This document shows positions 50,897 to 60,423 of a DNA stretch of 64,000 nucleotides, piece after piece (the stretch's first letter is position 1; the number at the start of each line of letters is the position of its first letter). Position numbers and translations under genes: made by a program. The stretch comes from Gillisella terrae (GTDB lineage Bacteria; Pseudomonadota; Alphaproteobacteria; Rhizobiales; Rhizobiaceae): NCBI RefSeq assembly GCF_004801395.1, contig NZ_SSOA01000001.1:62001-126000 (forward strand). Direction: 5' to 3'. The notes under the pieces are model-generated. The model did not search any database. It had not been told where the DNA came from and saw only the letters and a program-made list of their open reading frames with translations.

Positions 50897-51829
50897 TCAC
50901 TCCACCCGAAGCACCGCCGCCGCCTTCACCGCCGCAGACGCCCGGTTTTCCACGCCAAGCTTCACGTAAATCTGCTCCAAGTGTTTGTTCACAGTGCGGG
51001 CGGCGAGGCCCAAAATTTCGCCGATGTCGCGGTTGGGTTTGCCGCGGGCAATCCACAGCAGCACTTCAGATTCGCGCACGGTGAGGCCAAAGGCCTGGCG
51101 GAGTTGTTCGTCTTCGCGCTGGGTGTTGGTCTGGGTGAGGCGAAAGAGAAATTCGTCGGCCCCCATGGAGCCGAGATAGGTGATCTGAAGGCTGGCGGCC
51201 TCCGCTTGCGGCAGGGTAAAGGCCTTGTCGCGGGCAAGGGTGCCTTTGCCTTTCATGGTGTCAGCAATCGAGCGGGTCACGGTTTCCAATCCGTCATCAA
51301 ACCCGGTGGCATCGCTCACCAATCGGCTGGCCTGAGGCGTGGACCATAGCAGGCTGCCATCGCCGCGCAGCGCAATCAGGTGGCGGCCTGCGGCGTCCAG
51401 TGCCACGCGCGCACTTTGGGCCGAGCGGGCGTTGGACAGATGCACGCGGATGCGGGCGCGCAGTTCATCAATATTGATCGGCTTGGTGAGGTAATCGACC
51501 CCGCCGGAATCCAGCGCGTGCACCACATGTTCTGTCTCGGTCAGGCCGGTCATGAAAATCACCGGCACTTGCGAAACAGAAGGGTTCGCCTTGATCTGGC
51601 GGCAGGTTTCAAAGCCGTCCATGCCGGGCATGATGGCATCCAGCAGGATCAAATCGGGGCTGATGCGCTCGACAATGCCAAGGGCGGCCTGGCCGGAGGT
51701 GGCAATCAGCACCGAAAAGCCGGATTGCTCCAAAGCGTCGGTGAGAAAGCCCAGCGTTTCCGGGCTGTCATCCACCAGCAGCACAATATCGCGCGGAGAG
51801 GAGGCGGGGGGAGAGGAGGTCTCAGCCAC
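50897..51829 (-). CDS. Response regulator with LuxR-type output
   Basis: A 310-residue protein: receiver (IVLLVDDSPETLGFLTDALE; acceptor Asp in ISPDLILLDAIMPGMDGF; lysine in YLTKPINIDELRARI), a middle PAS-like domain of about 100 residues, and a LuxR/NarL helix-turn-helix (LTVRESEVLLWIARGKPNRD; VNKHLEQIYVKLGVENRASA). The middle domain (GRHLIALRGDGSLLWSTPQA) may bind a ligand or dimerise. It overlaps the stop of the hybrid kinase upstream by 8 bp, so the two form a two-component pair read from one message. Confidence 0.9.
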   Translation of the reverse strand: MAETSSPPASSPRDIVLLVDDSPETLGFLTDALEQSGFSVLIATSGQAALGIVERISPDLILLDAIMPGMDGFETCRQIKANPSVSQVPVIFMTGLTETEHVVHALDSGGVDYLTKPINIDELRARIRVHLSNARSAQSARVALDAAGRHLIALRGDGSLLWSTPQASRLVSDATGFDDGLETVTRSIADTMKGKGTLARDKAFTLPQAEAASLQITYLGSMGADEFLFRLTQTNTQREDEQLRQAFGLTVRESEVLLWIARGKPNRDIGEILGLAARTVNKHLEQIYVKLGVENRASAAVKAAAVLRVE

Positions 51830-54800
51830 GGGGTTTCTCTTTCTCGATTGTATCCAGACGGGCGATCAATCCGGCCATGTCAAACGCTTGCACAAAGGCG
51901 CGCAGCTCTTCGACAAAGGTCTGATAATCCGGGTTGGTTGCCAGCTCTTGCAGCTTGCCGTCCAGCCCGCGTTTATAACCAATCTGGGCCAATTGGCGCA
52001 AATCTTCAATGGCGCTGGCATCGGGCAAAACCAGAGGCGGCTTGGCCTTAGGTGTGTCTGGCGTGATGTCATCGGCGTAGAGCCAAGTCAGTTTCAAATG
52101 GTGGGCCAGCTTGTCGCGCAGCATTTTCACATCCACCGGCTTGGGGATGGCATCATTATGGCCGCTGGAGCCGGGTTCGCGCACCGCACCATCGCCTATG
52201 TTGGCCGACAGCATCAGGATAGGCGCGGTTTGGCCCGCATCGCGCAACCTTTCCACCAATTGCCAGCCGTTCATGCCCGGCATGGAAATATCCACCAAAA
52301 ACAGATCGGGTTTGACGCCTTCAATCAGCGCCAAACAATCTGGCCCGCTGTTGGCGGTGAGCACAATAAAGCCCAAGGGGGCCAGCGCCTCGCGCATCAG
52401 GTCGCGGTGGTCCTCGTTGTCATCCACCACCACGAGGGTGCGGCGCGGGCCATCGTAAGAATGGATTTTTCGCTCGGCTTTCGGGGCGGTGCTGGGCCGC
52501 ACCACGGCAGACAGCATCAGCCGCACCCGAAATGTTGTGCCAGTGTCACGCTGGCTTTGCACGGTGATTTCGCCGCCCAAGGTGTTGGTCAGCAATTTGG
52601 TGATGGTCAGGCCAAGGCCAAGCCCCGGCATGGGGCGGGTGCTATCGGCCTCGCCGCGCTGGAAGGGTTCAAAAATCCGCTCAATGTCTTTTTCCGCAAT
52701 GCCGCGTCCGGTGTCGGCAATGGTGAAGCTGGCCACCTGGCTTCGGTAATCGACATCAAAACGCACGGTGCCCGTATCGGTGAATTTGATGGCATTGGAG
52801 AGCAGATTGACCAGAATTTGCCGCAGGCGGCGCTCGTCGGTGCGCACATATTGCGAGAGGTTCTTGCTGCGGGTGTGGGCAAAAATCAGCCCCTTGGCTT
52901 CTGCCTGTGGGCGGATCATATCGACAATCTGGTCGAGAAAATCGTGAATATTCAGCTCCGCAGGTGTGACTTGCAGCCGCCCCGCCTCGATTTTGGAAAT
53001 ATCCAGCAAACCATCAATCAGGCCGGAGAGATGATCGGCCGAGCGGCGGATGACCTTGATGGCCGGTTGGCGCGGGGCAGGGATCGTGTCGTCCTGCTCC
53101 AGCAATTGCGCATAGCCAAGGACTGCGTTGAGCGGGGTGCGCAACTCGTGGGACAGGCCGACCACGTAGCGGCTCTTGGCGCGGTTGGCGGCTTCTGCGG
53201 TTTCCTTGGCGCTTTGCAAGGCGGCATCGGTTTTTTTGTGGGCGGAGATTTCTTTCAAAAGCAGGCTGTTTTGGCGATAGGATTCCTCTTCGGCCACCAC
53301 CCGGCTATCGTGCGCCAGCACGTAAAACCATGTGGCAATTCCGGCGATGACGGAAAAGACAAAGAAAACAATCAGAATGGTGCCATTGACCACCAGCGCC
53401 GTCTCTGGCGAGGCGGCGGAGACCTGATGGGCAATCAGCGCCAAAATGGCTCCGATCAGCGAAATCGCGCCCACGCTGGTTAGCGCGTAGCGGCCAAGGC
53501 GGGTCATCAGCCGGTCAATCACCGTGTCCGGCAGCAGTTTGCGGGCGACCGTGCCGACTTGCGTGTTCAGGCGGGCGTTGGGCTTGCACATATCATGGCA
53601 GCGACTATCGAGCGAGCAACAGAGCGAACAGATGGGGGCGGCATAGGCGGGGCACCACGCCATATCCTCCGGCTCAAACGGATGCTCGCAGATGGAGCAG
53701 GTGATCTGGTGCAGCGTCTTCCAGCTTTGGCGCGGCTTGCGGGCCAGATAATATTTGCCCTTCGTCGACCATGCGATTAGCGGCGAAATCACAAAGGCGA
53801 GCAGGGTGATAAAGGTGGAAAGCGAGGCCAGAAGCGCCCCGAACAGGCCAAAGTGGGCCGCGAGTGCAAGGCTTGCTGAAATGAGCAATGTGCCGCAGCC
53901 GACGGGGTTGATGTCATAGAGATGGGCGCGTTTGAATTCGATGCCCTTTGGTGCCAGCCCCAAGCGCTTGTTGATGAACAGATCGGCGGAAATGGTGCAC
54001 AGCCACGCCATGGCGATGATGGAGAAAATGCCAAGCGTTGCTTCCAAAAGCCGATAGATGCCAAGCTCCATCAGCAAAAGGGCGATGCCGACATTGAACA
54101 CCAGCCACACCACCCGGCCCGGATGGCTATGGGTGAGGCGCGAGAAGAAATTGGACCATGCCAGCGAGCCCGCATAGGCATTCATCACATTGATCTTGAG
54201 TTGTGACACCACCACGAAGGCCACCATCAGTAACAGGGCAATGGTGTGGTTGGGGGCGATATAGCCAAAGGCGGTAAGATACATATGGGCCGGATCGGCG
54301 GCATTTTGCAGAGAAACACCATTGGAGAGGGTTAGAACCGCCAGAAACGAGCCGGCCAACAGCTTTGGCACGCCCACCACCACCCAGCCAGCACCGGCCA
54401 GAAACACGGCGAGCCGATGCCGCAATTTGCGCCCACCTTCGGGCGGTAGAAAGCGCAGGAAGTCCACCTGTTCGCCAATTTGCGGCATCAGTGCCAGAAT
54501 AACGGCAGAGGCTGCGCCAAAATCCGCCAGGCGAAAGGGGGAAGTTGGCTCAATGCCCGCATTGGAATGGCTGATCCCGGCAAAAGCCTGCCAGAGGTCA
54601 AACTTGCTCCAATCCTGAAAGGCAATGAACACGAAGGGCGCGATGTTCAGCACAATCCAGATTGGCTGGGTGAGCAATTGAAAGCGCGAAATCAACTGGA
54701 TACCGTAGGTCACCAGCGGAATGACCACAATCGCCGAGATGACATAGCCTATGGAGGGTGGAATGCCGAAGGCGAGGTTTAGTGCGCCGGTCATGATGGA

Positions 54801-55202
54801 TGCCTCAATGGCAAACAGCATGAAGGTAAAGCCCGCATAGATCAGCGAGGTGATGGTGGAACCGATATAGCCAAAGCCCGCGCCACGGGTCAGTAGATCA
54901 ATATCCACGCCTTCGCGGATGGCGTAACGGCTGATCGGCAGGCCCACCAGCAGCATGAGAAAGGCAGCCACCAGAATGGCGAAAAACGCATTGGTGGTGC
55001 CGTAAGACAAGGTGATGGTGCCGCCGATGGCCTCCAGCGCCAGAAAGGAAATGGCCCCGATGGCGGTTTGCGAAATGCGGCTGGAGGAAAAGCGGCGCGC
55101 GCTTTTGGCGGTAAACCGCAGGGCATAATCTTCCAGCGTCTGGTCGGCCACCCAGCGATTATACTGACGTCGAACCGGGATAATGCGTTGGCGTGCGGCC
55201 AT
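51822..55202 (-). CDS. Hybrid sensor kinase fused to NCS1-type transporter and Cys cluster
   Basis: A 1126-residue protein. Residues about 1-480 carry about 12 membrane segments of the nucleobase-cation-symport-1 family (AIGAISFLALEAIGGTITLS; LMPQIGEQVDFLRFLPP; LKINVMNAYAGSLAWSNFFS). Residues 502-539 hold eight cysteines (502, 505, 517, 525, 528, 529, 535, 539), likely a zinc cluster. Two more membrane helices (about 573-595 and 608-628) precede a coiled coil, the H-box with H685 (SHELRTPLNAVLGYAQLLE), an ATPase domain (NLLSNAIKFTDTG; GLGLGLTITKLL), a receiver (LFLVDISMPGMNGW) and a helical tail. It is a transporter-like sensor of a nucleobase-type or other nitrogenous solute by family resemblance. 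Partner: the LuxR-type regulator, 8-bp overlap. Confidence 0.9.
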   Translation of the reverse strand: MAARQRIIPVRRQYNRWVADQTLEDYALRFTAKSARRFSSSRISQTAIGAISFLALEAIGGTITLSYGTTNAFFAILVAAFLMLLVGLPISRYAIREGVDIDLLTRGAGFGYIGSTITSLIYAGFTFMLFAIEASIMTGALNLAFGIPPSIGYVISAIVVIPLVTYGIQLISRFQLLTQPIWIVLNIAPFVFIAFQDWSKFDLWQAFAGISHSNAGIEPTSPFRLADFGAASAVILALMPQIGEQVDFLRFLPPEGGRKLRHRLAVFLAGAGWVVVGVPKLLAGSFLAVLTLSNGVSLQNAADPAHMYLTAFGYIAPNHTIALLLMVAFVVVSQLKINVMNAYAGSLAWSNFFSRLTHSHPGRVVWLVFNVGIALLLMELGIYRLLEATLGIFSIIAMAWLCTISADLFINKRLGLAPKGIEFKRAHLYDINPVGCGTLLISASLALAAHFGLFGALLASLSTFITLLAFVISPLIAWSTKGKYYLARKPRQSWKTLHQITCSICEHPFEPEDMAWCPAYAAPICSLCCSLDSRCHDMCKPNARLNTQVGTVARKLLPDTVIDRLMTRLGRYALTSVGAISLIGAILALIAHQVSAASPETALVVNGTILIVFFVFSVIAGIATWFYVLAHDSRVVAEEESYRQNSLLLKEISAHKKTDAALQSAKETAEAANRAKSRYVVGLSHELRTPLNAVLGYAQLLEQDDTIPAPRQPAIKVIRRSADHLSGLIDGLLDISKIEAGRLQVTPAELNIHDFLDQIVDMIRPQAEAKGLIFAHTRSKNLSQYVRTDERRLRQILVNLLSNAIKFTDTGTVRFDVDYRSQVASFTIADTGRGIAEKDIERIFEPFQRGEADSTRPMPGLGLGLTITKLLTNTLGGEITVQSQRDTGTTFRVRLMLSAVVRPSTAPKAERKIHSYDGPRRTLVVVDDNEDHRDLMREALAPLGFIVLTANSGPDCLALIEGVKPDLFLVDISMPGMNGWQLVERLRDAGQTAPILMLSANIGDGAVREPGSSGHNDAIPKPVDVKMLRDKLAHHLKLTWLYADDITPDTPKAKPPLVLPDASAIEDLRQLAQIGYKRGLDGKLQELATNPDYQTFVEELRAFVQAFDMAGLIARLDTIEKEKPRG

Positions 55203-55492
55203 GCGAAATTTTACGATCCTGTGTGGCTATGGTTTTGTTTTCAATGAATTGTTGGAGGGATTATCGGGCTTTGGCAAGCGCTGGCTGATTGATTCTGCGC
55301 AAAAGCCTGTTGTTTTCGTCTCTTGTATTCGTATTCTGAGCGTGTATGTCGCAATTTATCCGTATTTTGCTGGCCAATCGAAATACCAGATCAATTTTGT
55401 CGTGTTTTGTTTTGCGCCGGTTCGAAAACTGAAACACGAAAAGCCACACGCCCGTTAACCGATTGGTCTTTCTAGGAAGAAAGTGTCATCCG
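55203..55492. other. Gene-free gap between hybrid kinase and hydroxylase
   Basis: 290 bp between divergent genes that should hold both promoters. A frame at 55183-55458 has no ribosome site and no recognisable product. No repeat of the local families is present. Confidence 0.5.
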
Positions 55493-56317
55493 ATGGATAT
55501 GCCCGCCTCTAAATCCTCCGCCCCGCACGAACAAAGTTTCGGCACCAGTGGCATTGCGCCGATGGAGCGGCCCAGCCGCGTTACCCGGTTTTTTATGAGC
55601 ATTGTTGGTTGGGCAGAGCGCTTGAATTTTAAATATGCCAAGCTTGGCAATCCGCCGGTCTATGACAATGCCACCTTTCCCTGGGCAAAAGAGGTTGAAA
55701 AAGCCTATCCGGCCATTCGCGCCGAACTGGACAAGATCTTGTTGCGCCAGAGCGAGCTGCCAAGCTTTCAGGATATTTCCACCGATGTGAAGACCATTTC
55801 CACCGACAACCATTGGAAGACCTTCTTTCTTCTGGGTTTCGGTTTGAAATCGCAGCAGAATATTGATGCCTGCCCGGAAACATGGAAGGCCATGCAAAAT
55901 ATTCCCGGTCTGACCACCGTGATGTTTTCAATCTTTGAGCCGGGCAAGCATCTGCCAGCCCATCGCGGCCCTTACAATGGCGTGCTGCGCCTGCATCTTG
56001 GCATGATTGTGCCGGAGCAGAGTGATCGCATTGCCATTCGGGTCAAGGATCAGATTTGCCATTGGGAAGAGGGCAAGGTGCTGATTTTTGACGATGCCTA
56101 TGAGCATGAAGCCTGGAACCACACCGACAAGACCCGCGTGGTGCTGTTTGTTGATTTTACCAAGCCTTTGAAATTCCCGGCAAAGCTGGTCAACTGGATG
56201 CTGATGCATCTGGCAATCTTCACGCCCTTTATTCGTGAAGGTCTCGACAACCACAATGAGTGGGAAAAGAAATTTTACGCTGAAGCAGAAAGACTGCGCA
56301 ATCAGCCGACGGCATAA
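55493..56317 (+). CDS. Aspartyl/asparaginyl beta-hydroxylase family (LpxO/OlsC-like)
   Basis: A 274-residue 2-oxoglutarate/Fe(II) dioxygenase of the LpxO/OlsC group. The N-terminal region is basic and membrane-associating (RPSRVTRFFMSIVGWAERLN). The double-stranded beta-helix core has the iron/oxoglutarate motif HLPAHRGPYNGVLRLHLGMI and the distal histidine region FDDAYEHEAWNHTDKTRVVL. Such enzymes hydroxylate acyl chains of lipid A (LpxO) or ornithine lipids (OlsC of Rhizobium tropici). C-terminal hydrophobic stretch LVNWMLMHLAIFTPFI supports membrane association. Start at 55493 (MDMPASK). The exact lipid substrate cannot be told. Confidence 0.82.
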   Translation: MDMPASKSSAPHEQSFGTSGIAPMERPSRVTRFFMSIVGWAERLNFKYAKLGNPPVYDNATFPWAKEVEKAYPAIRAELDKILLRQSELPSFQDISTDVKTISTDNHWKTFFLLGFGLKSQQNIDACPETWKAMQNIPGLTTVMFSIFEPGKHLPAHRGPYNGVLRLHLGMIVPEQSDRIAIRVKDQICHWEEGKVLIFDDAYEHEAWNHTDKTRVVLFVDFTKPLKFPAKLVNWMLMHLAIFTPFIREGLDNHNEWEKKFYAEAERLRNQPTA

Positions 56318-56331
56318 TTCCTTTAATCGGA
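56313..56331 (+). repeat. RIME-like repeat, short remnant
   Basis: GGCATAATTCCTTTAATCGG at the 3' end of the hydroxylase gene (overlapping its stop codon) matches the first stem of the RIME-like family; the rest is missing. Confidence 0.45.
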
Positions 56332-56371
56332 ATGGCACAGTCTCGACGCAGAGGTTTTCATGTGCCGTTTA

Positions 56372-56550
56372 CCCCCTCTGGCTTGCCAGCCATCTCCCCC
56401 ACAAGGAGGGAGATCGGATAGGCGTTCCCGCTCGTTTCAACTGAAACGGTGGTGCGTTTCGACGTGGTGAAGGCTGGATTTGGAGCGGGAAGTCTGCTCC
56501 TTGTCGATCTCCGTCCTTGTGGGGGAGATGCCCGGCAGGGCAGAGGGGGG
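56372..56550 (+). repeat. CCCCCTCTG-type palindromic element, copy B
   Basis: A 179-bp unit almost identical to copy A (50697-50876), in the same orientation, with the same inverted ends and core (GTTTCAACTGAAACGGTGGT, GAAGGCTGGATTTGGAGCGG). It lies between the hydroxylase and the bacteriophytochrome gene. Confidence 0.85.
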
Positions 56551-56659
56551 TGAGCTATACGGTAAAACCTATGCGTCGTGTATTGTGCATATCTGGTGAG
56601 AAGCGCTGTAGAATGGAAAACCGGCTCTCTTCATGGTGATGAGGAGAGCCGATTTTTTT

Positions 56660-59200
56660 TCAAGACAGTGATGGTGTGTTGAGCCGTGCGGTGATGGCGG
56701 CCAATAATCTATCGCTCTCATAGGGCTTGTTGACCACTGGCACGTCATTGAACGATTCCGGCACCACCGATCCTTCCGCATAGCCTGTGGCAAAGATGAA
56801 GGGGATGCCAAGGCGACGAAGCTCTTCTGCCACGGCCACAGAAGTGTGATTGCCAAGGTTGATATCGAGCACAGCAAAGGCTGGTTTGGTGTTTTTCAAC
56901 TGGGCCAGAGCACTCGGGGCAGAGCCTGCCGTCATTATTTTTTCAAAACCTGCATCGCTGAGCATCATCTCAACGTCCATGGCGATCAACATTTGATCTT
57001 CGACCAAAAGGAGTGGCAGGGTTTTATCAATGACTGACATGGGAGAGGCGTCCGTAGAAAATGCGTTGTTGTTCGCTTTCGAATCCGCCTGCCGAAAGCC
57101 ACTGAGAAATTGTGAGGGTATAACCAGTTCGGCAACCAGGCCGGTCGGCTCAAATCGCACCGAGCTTTGGCCGCCAAGGTCATAGGGGATGCTGCGGTCA
57201 ATCAAGGCCGAGCCGAAGCCTCGGCGGTATGGCTGCTCAACGAAGGGGCCGCCAGTCTCCTGCCAAACAAGCGTGCAATCGCCCTGATCTGTCCACGTCC
57301 AGCTCACACGCAAGGTTCCGCCAGGGCGCGACAGCGCACCATATTTTGCCGCATTGGTGGACAGCTCGTGGATCACCAGTGCCATAACGGCATAGGCGCG
57401 GCTATCGAGAATGACCATTGGACCATCCATATGGATGGCGGTCGTGTCGTGATGGTAGGGGCCAAGCTCTGCCTTGAGCAAATCCTGCAATTGGCCGGTG
57501 CCGCTGCCGCGGATCACCTGATCATGGGCATGGGACAGCGCCTGGATGCGCCCTTTGAGCGTCGCCACATAGTCGCTCAAGCTCTGTTCAAGCCGGGCTG
57601 GTGCGCCGACCAGAGACTTGATAACCGCCAGAATATTTTTGACCCGGTGATTGAGCTCTTCGTTCAGGATGCGCTGACGAACATCGGACTTCTGACGTTC
57701 ATCCTGCATGATTTCGTTATGGCGCAGGACGGTTTCGACCGTCACGGAGCGAATGCCAGCGGCAATCTCACGATGAATGTCGCTCCAGGCGTTGGATTGC
57801 CGGTGCACGGTTTCTTTCCAGATCGCAAAGCTCTTGCGCGGCGTCAGCCTGTCGCCCAACGGACCGGTCGTATAGGATTTATCCGGGTTGCCAGCCCAGT
57901 TGAGGGTCTGCAATCTCTCTTTGCGGAAAAAGACCAGATAATCCCTTGGAATTTGGCTGAACGGGATGGCCAGCACACCGGACACGGCCTGATGATAGGC
58001 ATCGGCCGGAGGAAAGGCGCTGGATAGAGTGTGGCTTGCCCAGATTTGCCCTTCCGACACACTGCTTAGAAAATGCATCAAGGGCTCAATATCCGCCGCA
58101 GGCGGGGTGGTGCCAATCGACGACCACTGACCGTTCATCCACAGGCCAATGCCATCGCATTCAATCAGGTCTTTAAAATCGGCCAGACTTTCACGAAACA
58201 GCTCTTCCACATCGGTGTGATGGGAGGCGAGATGCAAAAACCGATCCAGCGATTGGCGTGTCTGGTTTGACAGATTCAGTCTCAGGCTTTGCCGAAGGGC
58301 CAAAAGCTCCAGCGACAGGAACTCGCCAAAAATCTCGGCGGCAATGCGCTGCGAGAGCCCCAAAGTTTTGGGGCTGTAATGATGGCAGGCAATCAATCCC
58401 CACAACTCACCATTCATCATCAGGGAAATCGACATGGACGCGCCAACGCCCATATTGCGCAAATATTCCAGATGGATGGGAGAAACGCTGCGCAAATGCG
58501 CAAATGACAGATCCAGCGGCTCGCCGGAAGCATCCAGTTCGGGCACAAGCCGCACGCGCTCGCCACTGGCATCTGAAATGATGCGAATGGGGTTTTGCAT
58601 GTAAAGCTTGCGGGCTTGCTGGGGAATGTCTGATGCCGGGAAATATTGGCCGAGAAAGCTCTCCAGATCGGCCCTTTTGGCCTCACTGATCACCTTGCCG
58701 GACCCGTCCGCGTCAAAGCGGTAGATCATCACCCGGTCATAGCCGAGCACGCCACGCACCAGGCGCGCCGAGGCTTTGATGAGGCTATTGATATCCTTGA
58801 TATCTTTGATCCGGCCAATCAGCTCGCGTGCCAGCTGAAGTGGCTCGCTGATGCCCATGGAACGTTCAAATTCGAGAATGACATGGCCGCGAAAGCTATG
58901 GGCGCAAATATCGAAATAGGCACCATTGATCTGCACATGGGTCAGCACAGCGGGCCGTGACGCTTCGGGTGCCATGGAAAGGGCATTGCGCAGATCGTGG
59001 GTGATTTGATCGCCCACCAGTTCCTCAAGCCGCTGGCCATTTATTGGATCCGTCAGGCCCAGAAACGCTGCCGCATTGGCCGAATGCCGCAGCACACTGG
59101 ATGCTTGCGCGTCGCAGGCCAAAAGGCAACCATGCGGCTGAATGCTGCCGGGAATATGGATGGGTTCGCGGTCGCAATTGGTCAGGTCAGTGGTCTGCAA
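56660..59200 (-). CDS. Bacteriophytochrome HWE kinase with C-terminal receiver
   Basis: An 846-residue red/far-red photoreceptor. Seen: the biliverdin-binding Cys9 (TNCDREPIHIPGSIQPHG), the GAF-domain DIP motif at 191-193 (PASDIPQQAR), the PHY tongue PRxSF motif at 454-458, an HWE-type H-box with H518 (ELNHRVKNILAVIKSLV), the W-x-E motif at 646-648 (LVWQETGG), and a receiver with Asp779 (VLDINLG) and lysine in VVNKPY. The PAS-GAF-PHY-HWE-receiver layout is like Agrobacterium phytochrome 2. It is the second gene of a unit with the heme oxygenase, overlapping it by 14 bp. Confidence 0.95.
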   Translation of the reverse strand: MQTTDLTNCDREPIHIPGSIQPHGCLLACDAQASSVLRHSANAAAFLGLTDPINGQRLEELVGDQITHDLRNALSMAPEASRPAVLTHVQINGAYFDICAHSFRGHVILEFERSMGISEPLQLARELIGRIKDIKDINSLIKASARLVRGVLGYDRVMIYRFDADGSGKVISEAKRADLESFLGQYFPASDIPQQARKLYMQNPIRIISDASGERVRLVPELDASGEPLDLSFAHLRSVSPIHLEYLRNMGVGASMSISLMMNGELWGLIACHHYSPKTLGLSQRIAAEIFGEFLSLELLALRQSLRLNLSNQTRQSLDRFLHLASHHTDVEELFRESLADFKDLIECDGIGLWMNGQWSSIGTTPPAADIEPLMHFLSSVSEGQIWASHTLSSAFPPADAYHQAVSGVLAIPFSQIPRDYLVFFRKERLQTLNWAGNPDKSYTTGPLGDRLTPRKSFAIWKETVHRQSNAWSDIHREIAAGIRSVTVETVLRHNEIMQDERQKSDVRQRILNEELNHRVKNILAVIKSLVGAPARLEQSLSDYVATLKGRIQALSHAHDQVIRGSGTGQLQDLLKAELGPYHHDTTAIHMDGPMVILDSRAYAVMALVIHELSTNAAKYGALSRPGGTLRVSWTWTDQGDCTLVWQETGGPFVEQPYRRGFGSALIDRSIPYDLGGQSSVRFEPTGLVAELVIPSQFLSGFRQADSKANNNAFSTDASPMSVIDKTLPLLLVEDQMLIAMDVEMMLSDAGFEKIMTAGSAPSALAQLKNTKPAFAVLDINLGNHTSVAVAEELRRLGIPFIFATGYAEGSVVPESFNDVPVVNKPYESDRLLAAITARLNTPSLS

Positions 59201-59774
59201 GGCTGTCTTCCATCACGGTTTCAAACGCCTGATGGGCGAATGAAAAAGTTGCATTGGCCCAATGGATCATGCGTGCTTCATCCACATCCGGGATGGTGTC
59301 AAGCAGTGCCAAAAAGGCGCTCCAATTGGAAGAGTCTTTGGCCAGTGTCGCTAAGTGGGCACCGCCATTGGTGTGATTGATGTTCAGGGCGTCCAAACGC
59401 CTGACAAGCAGCTTTGCGCCCAGCGAAGAGCCTTCGAGCACGTAAAAGACGCCCAGCCAATCATCGATTGTTTCCGGCTGTGGCACTGCGACCTTATGGG
59501 CTTTGGTGCGCAATGGCTCGTCCGTGGGCAAACCAAGCGCAGACATATCCGCCCGTATGGCATCGCCAATCAAAGACGGCTGCCACCCGCTGAGCAGTTC
59601 AAAGGGGGCGCAGTTTTTTATCGTGCTCTCCAGAGGCAAGCGAAAACGGGCTGTGCCCAGAACATAGGCTTCATAAGCGCGATGGGAGGAGAACGCGCCG
59701 ATCATGGCATCCAGCGCATTGTGCATCTGTGCCGTGCCACGCCTCAGCATCTGGCGCCGATGGGATACGGCCAT
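59187..59774 (-). CDS. bphO: Biliverdin-producing heme oxygenase (BphO)
   Basis: A 195-residue helical protein of the bacterial heme-oxygenase family. The proximal histidine region is RGTAQMHNALDAMIGAF, and the distal helix glycines are in VFYVLEGSSLGAKLLVRRL. It opens heme to biliverdin, which the phytochrome encoded next binds through Cys9. A GGGAG ribosome site lies upstream of the ATG at 59774. The 14-bp overlap with the phytochrome gene implies coupled translation. Confidence 0.9.
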   Translation of the reverse strand: MAVSHRRQMLRRGTAQMHNALDAMIGAFSSHRAYEAYVLGTARFRLPLESTIKNCAPFELLSGWQPSLIGDAIRADMSALGLPTDEPLRTKAHKVAVPQPETIDDWLGVFYVLEGSSLGAKLLVRRLDALNINHTNGGAHLATLAKDSSNWSAFLALLDTIPDVDEARMIHWANATFSFAHQAFETVMEDSLADH

Positions 59775-59865
59775 CTAATTTTTCTCTCCCTAAACAAGAG
59801 CTCGTGTTAGCACTATAAATTGCGCACAAGCAATATATTACAAGGGGGGCTGTGACTGTTTCGTT

Positions 59866-60324
59866 TCAAGGTCGGATCATTCCGCCATGATAATCAAGTT
59901 GATACACGCACAGCTTATCGCGGCTTATGGTTTCTATACCAGTAAAGCGCCGGTATGAACCCTCAGTCTGATCTCGATATCGGTAGCCTTCAATCTCATG
60001 AGAGAATCCGCCTAAAAAACGGCCCTGCATGTAAAGATTTTGTAGAGATGTGGTGATGATACGTCCTGCGGTTTCAGCATCTAACAGTTCATCATGCAGG
60101 ATTTTACCAAAGTAGTTCATTCCCCAGATTGGGATGCCATGATGCCAAACAATTTCCTGTCCCATGAAATCGGTGCCTCCGAAATAGCTGTCGAGATAGG
60201 AGAAATCTGCTTTTTTAAAACTGAGGTCATGGCTGCCGTCGCGGCATGACAGATCGTTTTTCGGTGCGCGTCCAATGTAGCAATTGGCTTTCGCTTCAAC
60301 AATAAAGGCTTCTAGCTCGGTCAT
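59866..60324 (-). CDS. DUF5680 domain protein
   Basis: A 152-residue protein matching the DUF5680 pattern: VEAKANCYIGRAPKNDLSCR, GSHDLSFKKADFSYLDSYFG, GTDFMGQEIVWHHGIPIWGM, NYFGKILHDELL and LYMQGRFLGGFSHEIEGYRY. The function of this family is not known; it is often found alone or fused to HTH domains. The ATG at 60324 is preferred (AAGG eight bases upstream), because the longer frame adds 30 unrelated residues. It lies divergent from urtA. Confidence 0.8.
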   Translation of the reverse strand: MTELEAFIVEAKANCYIGRAPKNDLSCRDGSHDLSFKKADFSYLDSYFGGTDFMGQEIVWHHGIPIWGMNYFGKILHDELLDAETAGRIITTSLQNLYMQGRFLGGFSHEIEGYRYRDQTEGSYRRFTGIETISRDKLCVYQLDYHGGMIRP

Positions 60325-60423
60325 ACCGTTTACCTTTTCTCGGAACAAAAAGAGAACATATTTCAGATTTCGTTTTTGGTCAACAGAGCTACTCAAGCTC
60401 TTTTCTCTCTCCATGCCGCCGTC

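Noticed and set aside
51552..53483. Open frame of 643 codons on the plus strand opposite the hybrid kinase
   Set aside because: Its translation has no family features and mirrors the codon pattern of the kinase gene, whose motifs are unambiguous on the minus strand.
55183..55458. Possible 91-residue gene before the hydroxylase
   Set aside because: Overlaps the start of the hybrid kinase, has no ribosome site and no similarity that I recognise.
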